Shown piece after piece: positions 30,980 through 40,043 of a stretch of 64,000 nt of DNA (the stretch's first letter is position 1; the number at the start of each line of letters is the position of its first letter). Made by a program: the position numbers and the translations under genes. The notes under the pieces are model-generated. The model was not told where the DNA came from. It saw only the letters and a list, made by a program, of their open reading frames with translations, and did no database searches. This DNA is from Luteimonas marina (GTDB lineage: Bacteria; Pseudomonadota; Gammaproteobacteria; Xanthomonadales; Xanthomonadaceae), in the NCBI RefSeq assembly GCF_007859325.1, contig NZ_VOHK01000004.1, positions 476,720 to 540,719 on the forward strand, read 5' to 3'.

Positions 30980-32260
30980 TCAGTTGCCGAACAGGCGGTT
31001 GCGCAGGGCAACCGAATCTTCATAAACGGCGCGATAGCGCGTATCGTCGGGCGGCGTGAAGGTCACGCCGAGCGCGGACAGGCGCGTACCGCCTGCGGCG
31101 TCGCTGCGCTGCTCGGCCGCGGCCGGTTCGGTGCTGCGGGCCAGCAGGCCTACCCGCACCAGCCCGACGCGCCGCCAGGCCGTCTCGGGGTCCGCCGCGG
31201 GAACGAGTGCATTGGCGGTCAGGCTGCTGCCGATGTTGCCCGTGGGCGTTTGCGCGGCGCCCGTGTTGCTGTCCTGCCCGTACTGGAGCTGCAGCGACTC
31301 GATGCCTTCGACGAGTTCCTCCGACACCGGCGCCGCAAGCGCCGCCACGCCGGGCCCCGCCGTGTAGCGCATCCGGTACAGCGCAGGGTTGTCGCTGGCG
31401 TTGCGGCCGACGTAATAGACCACGCTTTCGGCGCGGTACAGCATCGCCTGGCCGGTGGTGAACGGAGGCGTGGTGACGAAGCTCGACTGGTTCAGCCCGC
31501 TCGAAGCGACGGTCATTTCCCCCGGCGCGGGTGGTGTCGGAGAGAGCTGGACGGTAGTCGCCTGGAATACGGCCGCCTGCATGCAGTCGGCGATCGCGAA
31601 CAGGCCCGGATTGGCCAAGCCTTCGGTCAGGCGGCCGGACTGGGCGGAGGCGAACTGGATGGTCGCCGGATCGCCCGGGATGAAATTGGTGACCTGCGCC
31701 CCGGTCGGCGCGAAGAACCGCAGCACGAGGACATCGCTGCCGGGGACGGGCGCACCGGCCGTTCCGCTGGCGGGGAAATCATCGAACAGGGCCGTCGGCA
31801 TTCCCGTCCAGCTGGCGCTGGTGGCGCTGCCGGGTACCGAGGTGATGGCAACCGTGTTGCCGCTGGCGGTGTTGACCGCTTCGTAACCGGTGATCGCCAC
31901 GTCGAAACGCAGCCCGGGTTCGCCGACGGCCGCATAGTTCCCATCGAACTGCTGGGCATCGGTCAGGAACGTGGAAATCAGCGCCGGGCGCGACGGGGTG
32001 ACGTTGCCCGGGAGAAAGCGCGCCTGGTCGTTCACGCAGCCCGCGTGGCCTGCCATGCGCAGGTCGCGCTGCAGGATGTCGATGGCGAAGCGTCCATTCT
32101 CCTGGGTGCGCGCCAGGCCGGAGGACAGCAGGTAGGCCGTGCGCGAGGCGGCGAACACCTCGACCAGGGCGAGGATGAGCAGGGAACTGATGGCCAGCGC
32201 GATCATCAGCTCGATCAGCGACAGGCCGGCTTCGGGTCGCCGTTCGGGATGCGCGATCAC
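30980..32260 (-). CDS. pilW: Type IV pilus minor pilin PilW
   Basis: The chosen GTG start (VIAHPERRPEAG) overlaps the pilV stop as GTGA and has GGAG 8 nt upstream, giving 426 residues. The prepilin motif is GLSLIELMIALAISSLLILA with an 11-residue leader. The region AASRTAYLLSSGLARTQENG is characteristic of PilW. It is a large minor pilin of the initiation complex, encoded between pilV and pilX. Confidence 0.92.
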   Translation of the reverse strand: MIAHPERRPEAGLSLIELMIALAISSLLILALVEVFAASRTAYLLSSGLARTQENGRFAIDILQRDLRMAGHAGCVNDQARFLPGNVTPSRPALISTFLTDAQQFDGNYAAVGEPGLRFDVAITGYEAVNTASGNTVAITSVPGSATSASWTGMPTALFDDFPASGTAGAPVPGSDVLVLRFFAPTGAQVTNFIPGDPATIQFASAQSGRLTEGLANPGLFAIADCMQAAVFQATTVQLSPTPPAPGEMTVASSGLNQSSFVTTPPFTTGQAMLYRAESVVYYVGRNASDNPALYRMRYTAGPGVAALAAPVSEELVEGIESLQLQYGQDSNTGAAQTPTGNIGSSLTANALVPAADPETAWRRVGLVRVGLLARSTEPAAAEQRSDAAGGTRLSALGVTFTPPDDTRYRAVYEDSVALRNRLFGN

Positions 32261-32730
32261 AGCGTCGTCTCCAATACGATCTGGCCACCACCCGCCAGGT
32301 TGTCGGTGTCGCGCTCGGTCCAGAACACGGTGACGGACACGTCTGGCGCGCCGGCAACGCTGACGACGGCGTAGGCTTCGGGGCCCAGCGCCTCCCTGAC
32401 CTCGCATTTCCAGCGCGTGACGTTGTTCGCGGCCGTCACCACGTTGTGCGTCGCGCAGCCGGAGGTCGCACTCACCGCGGCGAAGTCCGACTGCCCCATG
32501 GCGTACGTCCCCAGCTGGCTGCGGTTCGTGCGCATCGTGTCCAGCAGTTCGCTGGCAAGGTTGACCGCCAGCGTGCGTTGCTGCGCGCTCTGGGTGTAGC
32601 GCAGGTTCAGCGTCTGCATCAGGGCCAGGCCCAGCAGGCCGAAGGCCAGGACCAGCAGCGCGATCAGCACCTCGATCATCGAGAAGCCGGACTGGCGCGC
32701 CGGGCGACGCAGCGTCGAGCGCATCCTCAT
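32257..32730 (-). CDS. pilV: Type IV pilus minor pilin PilV
   Basis: This 157-residue protein has prepilin leader MRMRSTLRRPARQSG before FSMIEVLIALLVLAFGLLGL, the PilV signature (SMIEVLIA, then LALMQTLNLRYTQ). The second of two nearby ATGs (32730) is favoured because it overlaps the preceding stop as ATGA and has AAGGGGG at good spacing; an ATG two codons upstream is possible. It sits between fimU and pilW with overlapping stops and starts, so translation is coupled. Confidence 0.92.
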   Translation of the reverse strand: MRMRSTLRRPARQSGFSMIEVLIALLVLAFGLLGLALMQTLNLRYTQSAQQRTLAVNLASELLDTMRTNRSQLGTYAMGQSDFAAVSATSGCATHNVVTAANNVTRWKCEVREALGPEAYAVVSVAGAPDVSVTVFWTERDTDNLAGGGQIVLETTL

Positions 32731-33269
32731 GGGCATGCCCCCTTGTTGTTGACCATCTGCCCGGACGCGTTGATCGCCAGGTTGCGCACCAGTTCCTGGC
32801 CCGTCGGACAGGTGTCCGGCCTGAGGTTGAACGTGGCCGCGGCGCCGTTCATCGGGCGCCCCCGGTAGTCGAAGCCGATGCTGCTGACCGCGGCCCCGCC
32901 CCCGTCCACGGCGGCCAGGACCAGCCGGGGGTGTGCATTGACGACCCGGACCACGGTGTCCGCCGCGGTGAGGGTTCCGTAGGGCGGCGCAGCGTCGCCG
33001 TCGGTCCAGACGAGCCATCCCGCGTTCCAGTCGTTGCCGCAGGTCTGGCCATCGGCGCTGGCGCAGACGCCGCCGCCGCGGGTGTTCCTGATCGCCTCCG
33101 ACCTGGCCAGCGCGACGCTTCCCAGCAGTTCGTTGGTGCTGGTAGCCAGCCGGTTGGACCGCATCGAGCCCTCGAAGCTCGGGAACGCGACCGCCAGCAG
33201 GATGGCCACGATGGCGATCGTGACCAGCAGTTCGATCAGGCTGAAGCCCCCGGCACCGTTGCGACGCAT
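32727..33269 (-). CDS. fimU: Type IV pilus minor pilin FimU (GspH/FimT family)
   Basis: This 180-residue GspH/FimT-family pilin has a short leader (MRRNGAGG) and FSLIELLVTIAIVAILLAVA. Paired cysteines (VCASADGQTCG) and the WNAGWLVWTDGD stretch fit the family. Its C-terminus (NASGQMVNNKGACP) lacks the GRxR tail motif of DNA-binding FimT. That fact, plus its place as first gene of the minor pilin operon, supports FimU. AGGGG lies a few nt before the ATG. Confidence 0.85.
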   Translation of the reverse strand: MRRNGAGGFSLIELLVTIAIVAILLAVAFPSFEGSMRSNRLATSTNELLGSVALARSEAIRNTRGGGVCASADGQTCGNDWNAGWLVWTDGDAAPPYGTLTAADTVVRVVNAHPRLVLAAVDGGGAAVSSIGFDYRGRPMNGAAATFNLRPDTCPTGQELVRNLAINASGQMVNNKGACP

Positions 33270-33392
33270 GTCCCCTACCCGCTTTCACGGCTGATGGCGC
33301 CTAGCCTACGGAAGCGCCCTGCGAGGGCAACCGCCGGCAGGACGAACGGTCGCGGGGTCCGGACGGGCGTCAACCCCGCCGGCGCAACGGGG

Positions 33393-33588
33393 CTACAGGA
33401 GCGGCTTCAGCCGCGCCCCGGGTGCCCCCGGGGCGACCCGGCACGGCGTTCGCGCCTGAGGGAAACCCCTGGAAATTCCGAATCCGTCATTTCGAGCGCA
33501 GTGGGAAATCCTGCTTTTTCAAGTGCTTGGATTTCTCGCTACGCTCGAAATGACAATTTTTGGAAGCCCCCCTGAAGGCGCTCCCATG
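33393..33588. repeat. Family C repeat interrupted by a family A element
   Basis: The left arm CTACAGGAGCGGCTTCAGCC (33393) and the right arm CGCGCCTGAG...CCTGAAGGCGCTCCC form a family C pair. The right arm is split at CCTGA(A)G by the family A element at 33461-33570. The rest of the gene-free interval 33270-33608 shows nothing else. Confidence 0.7.
33461..33570. repeat. Family A element nested in family C
   Basis: The ends GGAAACCCCTGGAA and TTTTTGGAAGCCCC flank the inverted arms GTCATTTCGAGCGCAGTGG and CGCTACGCTCGAAATGAC. Flanking CCTGAG (left) and CCTGAAG (right) look like a target duplication. The same arrangement occurs at 55889-55996. Confidence 0.65.
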
Positions 33589-33608
33589 GCGTTTTGATCG
33601 GCGCCCGG

Positions 33609-35003
33609 TCAGGCAATGACCCGGTAGCACGGCCGGTATTCGCCCGAGATCTTCATCCGCCGCTGCTCGACGAAGGCGCGCAGCAGGGCGTCGAGGGCCT
33701 GCATGATGTCGCCGTCGCCGTGGATCTGGAACGGGCCGAACTTCTCGACCCGGCGCATGCCGTCCTCCTTGACGTTGCCGGCGACGATGCCGGAGAAGGC
33801 GCGGCGCAGGTCGGCGGCCAGTTCCTGCGGGCGGCGGCCGTGGCGCAGGTCGAGCGCGGCCATCGCCTCGTGGGTCGGCACGAACGGCTGCTGGCTGTCG
33901 AGCGGGATGTCGATGCCCCAGTTGAAGTAGAACGAGTCCTTCTGCGCGATGCGGTGCTCGCGCACCTTGCGCACGCCGGCGATCATGCGTTTGGCGACCT
34001 TCTCCGGGTCGGCGACGATGATCTCGTAGCGCGAGGCCGCGGCGTCGCCGAGGGTGAGGCGGATGAACTGGTCGATCTGCTCGAAGTACGGCGCCGCGGC
34101 GGTCGGGCCGGTGAGGATGAAGGGGAATGGCAGGCCGGCATTCTCCTCGCGCAGCAGGATGCCGAGCAGGTAGAGGATTTCCTCGGCGGTGCCCACGCCC
34201 CCGGGGAAGACGATGATGCCGTGGCCGATGCGCACGAACGATTCGAGGCGCTTCTCGATGTCGGGCATGATCACCAGGTGGTTGACGATCGGATTCGGCG
34301 ACTCGGCCGCGATGATGCCCGGCTCGGTGATGCCGATGTAGCGCGTGCGCCGGCGACGCTGCTTGGCGTGGGCGATGGTCGCGCCCTTCATCGGCCCCTT
34401 CATCGCGCCCGGGCCGCAGCCGGTGCAGATGTCGAGGCCGCGCAAGCCGAGTTCGTAGCCGACGTTCTTGGTGTACTGGTATTCCTCGCGCCCGATCGAA
34501 TGACCGCCCCAGCACACCACGAGGTTGGGCTCGGCCGGCTGCAGGATGCGCGCGTTGCGCAGCAGACCGAACACCGCGTTGGTGAGGCCGGACGAGGTTT
34601 CCAGGCCCTCGGCGTATTCGGGGCCGAGTTCGATGGCGGTGTAGGCGAGGTCGCGCACCACCGCGAACAGCAGCTCGGCGACGCCGCGGATGATCTCGCC
34701 GTCGACGAAGGCCATCGCCGGCGCGTTGATCAGGTCGATGCGCACGCCGCGGTCCTGCTGCAGCACCTGGATGTCGAACGAGGGATAGAGCTCCTGCGCC
34801 GCGCGCGGATCGTCCGACGCGCTGCCGCTGGTCAGCACCGCCAGCGCGCAGCGGCGCAGCAGGTCGTGCATGCCGCCGCTGGAGGCGTCCTTGAGCCGCG
34901 CGACCTCGTCGCGCGAGAGCACGTCCAGTCCGCCCTTGGGGTAGATCCGGGCACTCACCACCGGCAGCGCCGTCGCCGCCGTCTCGCTGTTCTGCTGATT
35001 CAT
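33609..35003 (-). CDS. ppnN: Pyrimidine/purine nucleotide 5'-monophosphate nucleosidase (LOG family)
   Basis: This 464-residue homologue of E. coli PpnN (YgdH) cleaves nucleoside monophosphates to base and ribose 5-phosphate and is stimulated by ppGpp in E. coli. The start MNQQNSETAA has AGAGG 6 nt upstream. The LOG core shows CTGCGPGAMKGPMKGA and the signature FPGGVGTAEEILYLLGI. N- and C-terminal extensions match the long PpnN form rather than short LOG proteins. It lies downstream of the Oar gene but behind that gene's terminator. Confidence 0.93.
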   Translation of the reverse strand: MNQQNSETAATALPVVSARIYPKGGLDVLSRDEVARLKDASSGGMHDLLRRCALAVLTSGSASDDPRAAQELYPSFDIQVLQQDRGVRIDLINAPAMAFVDGEIIRGVAELLFAVVRDLAYTAIELGPEYAEGLETSSGLTNAVFGLLRNARILQPAEPNLVVCWGGHSIGREEYQYTKNVGYELGLRGLDICTGCGPGAMKGPMKGATIAHAKQRRRRTRYIGITEPGIIAAESPNPIVNHLVIMPDIEKRLESFVRIGHGIIVFPGGVGTAEEILYLLGILLREENAGLPFPFILTGPTAAAPYFEQIDQFIRLTLGDAAASRYEIIVADPEKVAKRMIAGVRKVREHRIAQKDSFYFNWGIDIPLDSQQPFVPTHEAMAALDLRHGRRPQELAADLRRAFSGIVAGNVKEDGMRRVEKFGPFQIHGDGDIMQALDALLRAFVEQRRMKISGEYRPCYRVIA

Positions 35004-35049
35004 TCGCCGCCTCTCGTTCGGGACGAGACTGTAGCGCAAGCCGCCCCGC

Positions 35050-35080
35050 AAACGGAAACGGCCGGGTTTCCCCGGCCGTT
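35050..35080 (-). terminator. Intrinsic terminator downstream of the Oar-like gene
   Basis: A 10-bp stem, AACGGCCGGG-GAAA-CCCGGCCGTT on the minus strand, has a GAAA tetraloop and is followed by TCCGTTTG. The U-tract is short, but the stem is strong. Confidence 0.75.
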
Positions 35081-35103
35081 CTCGTATCGCGGCTTGCGAT
35101 GGA

Positions 35104-38100
35104 TCAGAACTCGTAGCGGAAGGTCAGCATGGCCGACCAGCGCGAGACGAGGCGGTTGGGGAACGCCGAGCTGGAGTCGTACGTCGTGAGCTGCTGGACG
35201 TTCGGGATCTCCACTTCCGGGGTGTTCGGGTTGTCCGTGCCCAGGCTGTAGACATAGGTGCCGTCGGCATTGATCCCGGACAGCGCGACCAGCTGGCGGG
35301 TGTCGAAACCACCCACGCTTCCGGTGTTGCCCCAGTCCCTGTTCATCAGGTTCAGGACGTTGTAGATGTCCAGGCGGATCACCGACTTGTGCTCCTTGAA
35401 GAAGCCCGGCAGTTCCTGCTGGATGCCCAGGTCGAGCTGGTTGACCCACGGCAGGCGGGTGCCGTTGCGGTTGGCGATCGTGCCGCGACGCGAGTCGAGG
35501 TACGGATCGTTGCTGATGAACTCGTGGAACGCGTCGATCTGCGCCTGCGTCGCCGAGCCGTAGCTCACGATCGGGTCGTTGACCAGCGGGATGTACGCCG
35601 GATCCTGGTTGATGCCGTCGCCGTTCGCGTCGCGCAGGCCGGTCGCGGTGTTGAAGATCCAGGTGTACGGCAAGCCGTCGTGGCCGTTGTAGAACGCGGT
35701 CACGCTGGTCTTGTAGTCACCGAAGAAGGCGTGCTCCCAACCCAGCGAGGCCTTGATCGAGTTGCGGATTTCCCGGCTGGCGGTCCCGGCGATTTCCTCG
35801 TTCGGGTTGATGCGCGAGACGAACTGGTAGCTGGACCAGGCCTGCGAACTTCCGTCCGAGCCCACTTCGGTCGCCTTGGTGTAGGTATAGGCCAGGTTGC
35901 CATACCAACCGTTGGACATCGGCTTGTTCAGAGCGAAGGTCACCGCAAGCGATTCGCCCTTGTCGGTGTTGCCGAGCTTGGTCGAGTCCCAATCGAACTG
36001 GCTCGCCCTGCCGCAGTTCTTGTTGCCGCTGCTGGTGTTGCCCAGCGTGCACCAGTAGCTGCCGCGACCGTCGGCCAGCGTGCCGGTCGGCGCATCGTAC
36101 AGGCCTGTTTCCGCGTTCAGGGCGCCGATGTTGATCGCCTGGTAGTACACGCCGTCCTTGTTCTTCAGGTACTGCGCTTCGACCGTACCGATCAGGCCCC
36201 ACCACGGCAGCTCGGCGTCATAGCCCAGGCTCGCCTTCCAGACGGTCGGCAGCTTGAAGTCCGGGTCGATGGAGTCGACCTGGTACGCGGCACTGCTGCC
36301 GCCGCCGCTCGGGACGTTCTGGTTGTACGGGTCGGCGCTGAACGGCGCGTCAGCCGGATCGAACGAGGTGTACGACACCGCGGTCACGCCGTTGTTCTGG
36401 TAGGGATTGCCCAGCCACACGAACGGCGGCACGCTCTGGAACAGGCCCACGCCACCGCGCAACTGCGAGTAACGCGGGCTGTCGAACAGGTAGTTGAAGG
36501 ACAGGCGCGGCAGGACGACCTTGTTGTCGGTGCCCAGCTTGTAGTCGTTCGGGAAGCCGAAGGTGTCCTCGAAGCCGGGGGTCCGGAACGGCGCCTTGTC
36601 GGCCTTGGGGATGTTGACGCGCACGCCGTAGGTCAACGACAGCTGGTCGGTCGCCTGCCAGGTGTCCTGGATGTACGGGCTGATCTGGCTGTAGACCAGC
36701 GCGGCGGCCGTGTCGGCCTCGGTATAGCCGGCGGCCGGGCGGCGCAGGATGAAGCGGCTGTAGTCGCCCGCCGCGAAGTCGGCCAGGCTGTCGAACTGGT
36801 ACTCGCCGTGCAGGGTCTTGCCGTACAGGTTGAACACGTCATGGCGCAGGTAGTCCACGCCGCCCTTGATCGTGTGGTTGTCCAGGTACAGGGTGCCGAT
36901 GACCGAGCCGGTCACCCGGTCGGTGTTGATCTGGTTCTGGTGGCGGTTGTCGTCCTCGCCGATGTAGATCGTGCCGCCCGGGACCCGGACGATGGCCTCG
37001 GTGTTCTTCACCGACGCGCCGTTGATCTGGTCGAACTTCTGGCGGCTGAGCTTGACCTCGGTGGAGAAGCGCTCGGTCCAGTCGCTGAACAGCTGCAGGC
37101 TCGTGTTCCTGGTGACGTTGTCGATGTTGTACCAGTGGTTGGTGAGGATCACCGTGTTCGGGAACAGATCGTAGGGGGACGGGCGGGTCTCCTCGGTCTG
37201 CTGGTAGGTCAGGCTGGCACGATGGTAGTCGTTGATGTTCCAGTCGATCTTCGCCAGGTAGCGCTTGTTTTCCAGATTGACGCCCAGCGCGCCATAGGCG
37301 TTGTCCTGCATGCCCAGCGCGTTGGCGATGGCGACCGCTTCGTTCACGTCGTCGATCGAGATCAGGCCGTTGGCCACGCCGTCTGCGGGCGTGGCGCCGC
37401 CGAAGTCGGAGACTTCCTGCTCTTCGTACGACGCGAAGAAGAACAGCCTGTCCTTGATGATCGGGCCGCCGATCGTCAGGCCGCGGGTCTCGTCCTTGTC
37501 GAACAGGTCGTAGTCCTCGCCGTTGCGCGAGGCGACCATGCTGCCGGCGTCCTTGAGCGCGTAGTAGACCGAACCGTGGAACTCGTTGGTACCCGACTTG
37601 GTGACGGCGTTGACGGTGGCGCCCACGGCGTCCGAGGCCACGTCGTAGTCCGACACCTTCAGGTCGTAGGCGGCGATGGTGTCCACCGAAATCGGCGAGT
37701 TGGTGTACGGCAGGCCATTGGCGTTCAGGCCGAAGGGATCGCCCTGCGACAGGCCGTCGACCGAGATCGTGTTGAACCGGTTGTTGACGCCGGCCACGGA
37801 GATCGCGCCCGAGCCCTGGTCGAGCACCTGGATGCGCGGATCGAGGCGGGCGACGTCGTCGATCGAGCGATTGCCCTGCGGGGTGATCTCCAGCTGGCGG
37901 CCGCCAACCGAGGTGCCGACGCCCTTGTTGTCGGGGTTGAACGTGTCGAACAGGCGCGAGCCGGTCACCGCGACCGTTCCCAGCGTGGTCGTGTCGCCCA
38001 GAAGCTGCGTGTTGACCGCGGCGACCTGGTTGAGCGCAAGGTAGACGTTGTCCTCGGTCTTGGTCCCGGCGCCGGGCTTGGTGATGGTGATCTCGTACGG

Positions 38101-38343
38101 ACCGCCGACGCGCAGGCCGCGCGCGTTGTAGCGGCCGCTGGCGTCGGTGGTGGCGCGGCTGACCGTGCCCGATTCGACGTGGGTGATGACGACTTCGGCG
38201 CCGGTGACCGGCTGGCCGCTGCTGTCGGTGACGAGGCCGCCCACGCCCGCGGACGTGCTCTGGGCGAAGACGGGCGCCGCGGCGAGCGCGGCGATCAGAC
38301 CGATCGACAGTTTCGACAGTCGGACACGGTTGCGGTGGGTCAT
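35104..38343 (-). CDS. Oar-type TonB-dependent receptor with carboxypeptidase-like N-terminal domain
   Basis: This is a 1079-residue outer-membrane protein. The start MTHRNRVRLSKLSIGLIAAL opens a signal peptide ending VFAQS. A carboxypeptidase-regulatory-like beta domain (about 24-105) contains DSSGQPVTGAEVVIT and RATTDASGRYNARGL. A plug follows (RNSIDDVARLDPR-like, GVNNRFNTISVDGL), then a long barrel ending in TFRYEF. This Oar/OmpA-related class in Xanthomonadaceae and myxobacteria can exceed 1000 residues, and some members are linked to protein secretion or protease-related transport. No neighbour suggests a substrate. It is transcribed alone, with a terminator after it. Confidence 0.92.
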   Translation of the reverse strand: MTHRNRVRLSKLSIGLIAALAAAPVFAQSTSAGVGGLVTDSSGQPVTGAEVVITHVESGTVSRATTDASGRYNARGLRVGGPYEITITKPGAGTKTEDNVYLALNQVAAVNTQLLGDTTTLGTVAVTGSRLFDTFNPDNKGVGTSVGGRQLEITPQGNRSIDDVARLDPRIQVLDQGSGAISVAGVNNRFNTISVDGLSQGDPFGLNANGLPYTNSPISVDTIAAYDLKVSDYDVASDAVGATVNAVTKSGTNEFHGSVYYALKDAGSMVASRNGEDYDLFDKDETRGLTIGGPIIKDRLFFFASYEEQEVSDFGGATPADGVANGLISIDDVNEAVAIANALGMQDNAYGALGVNLENKRYLAKIDWNINDYHRASLTYQQTEETRPSPYDLFPNTVILTNHWYNIDNVTRNTSLQLFSDWTERFSTEVKLSRQKFDQINGASVKNTEAIVRVPGGTIYIGEDDNRHQNQINTDRVTGSVIGTLYLDNHTIKGGVDYLRHDVFNLYGKTLHGEYQFDSLADFAAGDYSRFILRRPAAGYTEADTAAALVYSQISPYIQDTWQATDQLSLTYGVRVNIPKADKAPFRTPGFEDTFGFPNDYKLGTDNKVVLPRLSFNYLFDSPRYSQLRGGVGLFQSVPPFVWLGNPYQNNGVTAVSYTSFDPADAPFSADPYNQNVPSGGGSSAAYQVDSIDPDFKLPTVWKASLGYDAELPWWGLIGTVEAQYLKNKDGVYYQAINIGALNAETGLYDAPTGTLADGRGSYWCTLGNTSSGNKNCGRASQFDWDSTKLGNTDKGESLAVTFALNKPMSNGWYGNLAYTYTKATEVGSDGSSQAWSSYQFVSRINPNEEIAGTASREIRNSIKASLGWEHAFFGDYKTSVTAFYNGHDGLPYTWIFNTATGLRDANGDGINQDPAYIPLVNDPIVSYGSATQAQIDAFHEFISNDPYLDSRRGTIANRNGTRLPWVNQLDLGIQQELPGFFKEHKSVIRLDIYNVLNLMNRDWGNTGSVGGFDTRQLVALSGINADGTYVYSLGTDNPNTPEVEIPNVQQLTTYDSSSAFPNRLVSRWSAMLTFRYEF

Positions 38344-38437
38344 GTGGGTTGCCTCAGCAGGTGGTCTTGACGGGACCGATGCATCTCGCCGCCCGGGCGT
38401 TCCCTGTCCCAGCGCGACGGCGGGCACGGGGCACATC

Positions 38438-38467
38438 GGTTAACTTCAGATTAACACGGTAACCGTT
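38438..38467. promoter_or_regulatory. Possible regulatory repeats before the Oar-like gene
   Basis: Two TTAAC half-sites (CGGTTAAC at 38438 and ATTAAC at 38451) and an adjacent ACGGTAACCGT palindrome (38457-38467) lie about 100 bp before the start codon. A TTGACG box (minus strand, 38493-38488) lies further upstream without a good -10. The interval 38344-38718 is less GC-rich than its surroundings and otherwise gene-free. Confidence 0.25.
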
Positions 38468-38656
38468 GCAGATGACAGCAAAAAGACAGCCGTCAAATTC
38501 GCGGAAGTGCTTGACGGGACTGGAATTTGATGGCCGATCGAGATTGTCGCGCTAAGTGATTGTTGCCGCAGCGCAACATGGTTTTCGTCGCGTCGCCGAG
38601 GTGCGCCGGAGCTGGGCGTCGGCCACGTAGAGCCTGCCCCGTACTTGATACGGGGG

Positions 38657-38693
38657 CCGACCTACGGTCTCGACGGTTCGGGCCGTAGGTCGG
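38657..38693. repeat. Family F inverted repeat
   Basis: CCGACCTACGG and its exact reverse complement CCGTAGGTCGG are 15 bp apart. It lies just downstream of the marC-like stop codon, where it may act as an mRNA 3' hairpin. No T-run follows. Confidence 0.6.
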
Positions 38694-38718
38694 GGCTACG
38701 CCCCCGACGCCCGCCTGA

Positions 38719-39318
38719 TCAGCCCGCGCCGATCTGGGCCAGGTACCCGGCCAGGCCGTCGAGCAGCATCTGCACCGAGATCGCGACCAGCAGCATGCCC
38801 ATCAGCCGTTCGATCGCGGTCAGGGCGCGGCTGCCGAGCAGGCGATACAGCGACGTCGCGGAGAACAGGATTGCGGCGGTCGCGGCCCAGGCCAGCAGCA
38901 GGGCCAGGCTCCAGTCGAGCAGGCGGTCGGGTTCCTTGCTGCCCATCAGCATCACCGCGGCCATGCCCGAGGGACCGGCGACCAGCGGGATCGCCATCGG
39001 CACGATGAAGGGCTCGCCGTCGGGCATCTCGCCCATCAGCCCTTCCGGCGGCGGGAAGATCATGCGGATGCCGATCAGGAACAGCACGATGCCGCCGGCG
39101 ATCGACACCGATTCCTGGCGCAGGTGCATCACCTCCAGCGCGTACTTGCCCGCCCACAGGAACAGCATCAGCACCACCAGCGCGATCAGCAGTTCGCGCG
39201 CCAGGACGATGCGCTGGCGGCGGGGTTCGAGTCGCCGCAGCAGGCTCAGGAACACCGGGATGTTGCCCAGCGGGTCGAGGATCAGGAACAGCAGCAGCGC
39301 GGCCGAGAGGATGGTCAT
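38719..39318 (-). CDS. MarC/YhgN-family integral membrane protein
   Basis: This 199-residue inner-membrane protein has about six hydrophobic segments. The N-terminal segment LLFLILDPLGNIPVFLSLL is the family hallmark, and VPMAIPLVAGPSGMAAVMLM is the second conserved block. The family was once linked to antibiotic resistance, but that role was not confirmed and its transport function is unknown. Its ATG overlaps the stop codon of the SDR gene (ATGA), so grxD, the SDR and this gene appear to be one translationally coupled operon. Confidence 0.88.
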   Translation of the reverse strand: MTILSAALLLFLILDPLGNIPVFLSLLRRLEPRRQRIVLARELLIALVVLMLFLWAGKYALEVMHLRQESVSIAGGIVLFLIGIRMIFPPPEGLMGEMPDGEPFIVPMAIPLVAGPSGMAAVMLMGSKEPDRLLDWSLALLLAWAATAAILFSATSLYRLLGSRALTAIERLMGMLLVAISVQMLLDGLAGYLAQIGAG

Positions 39319-40043
39319 GGCGCGATCCCGCCCGCGGCGGCGCCCGGGGCCAGCGCCTGCACGCAGGCATCGGCATGGCTGGCCGGGTCGCGCGCGACGC
39401 GGTCGCCGTCGGCGGCATAGGCGCGCGCGCGCAGCGGCGTGCGCATGGGTCCCGGGCGCAGCGCGTGCACGCGCAGGGGCGTGGACGCGGTTTCCGCATC
39501 CAGCATCGCCACCAGCGCCTCCAGCCCGTGCTGGGCGATGCCGTAGCCGCCCCAGTAGGCCGGCGCGGCTTCGGGCGCGGGATCAATGACGAACACCACG
39601 CAGCCGGCGTCGGACGCGCGCAGCTGCGGCAGGCAGGCCTGGGTCAGCCACCAGCGCGCGGTGAGGTCGACGTGCAGGGTGCGCGCGAACGCGGCCGGAT
39701 CGGTGTGTTCGAGCGGGGTCAGGCCGGGGAAGTCGGCGGCGCAGTGCACCAGGCCGTCGAGGCGCCCGAAGCGTTCGCCGATGCGGTCGGCAAGTTCGGC
39801 GAAATCATCCGGCGTCGCGCCCTCGAGATCCAGCGGGTACAGCACTGCGCCGGCGCCAGCCTTTTCCACCGCATCGGCCACCTGCTCGAGCTTGCGCGAC
39901 TTGCGCCCCAGCAGCACCGGCGTCGCGCCTGCGGTCGCGCAGGCCAGCGCGACCGCGCGGCCGTAGCCGCCGTGCGCCCCGGTCACCAGGACGACGCGGC
40001 CGGCCAGCGACCGGCCCTCGTCCACCGGGCCCGCCGCGCTCAC
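39315..40043 (-). CDS. SDR-family protein (YciK-like) with altered catalytic residues
   Basis: This is a 242-residue short-chain dehydrogenase fold. GTG overlaps the grxD stop as GTGA. The nucleotide-binding motif TGAHGGYG is at 21-28. The segments DGLVHCAAD and LTQACLPQL resemble YciK. The active site is abnormal: the conserved Asn of the VNxxAxxxLTQ helix is Asp126, the catalytic Ser position reads IDPAP, and the YxxxK motif is Y167-GIA-Q171, so the Lys is lost. It may bind NAD(P) without classical oxidoreductase activity. It is coupled to grxD and marC-like genes. The fold call is confident; the function is not. Confidence 0.8.
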   Translation of the reverse strand: MSAAGPVDEGRSLAGRVVLVTGAHGGYGRAVALACATAGATPVLLGRKSRKLEQVADAVEKAGAGAVLYPLDLEGATPDDFAELADRIGERFGRLDGLVHCAADFPGLTPLEHTDPAAFARTLHVDLTARWWLTQACLPQLRASDAGCVVFVIDPAPEAAPAYWGGYGIAQHGLEALVAMLDAETASTPLRVHALRPGPMRTPLRARAYAADGDRVARDPASHADACVQALAPGAAAGGIAP

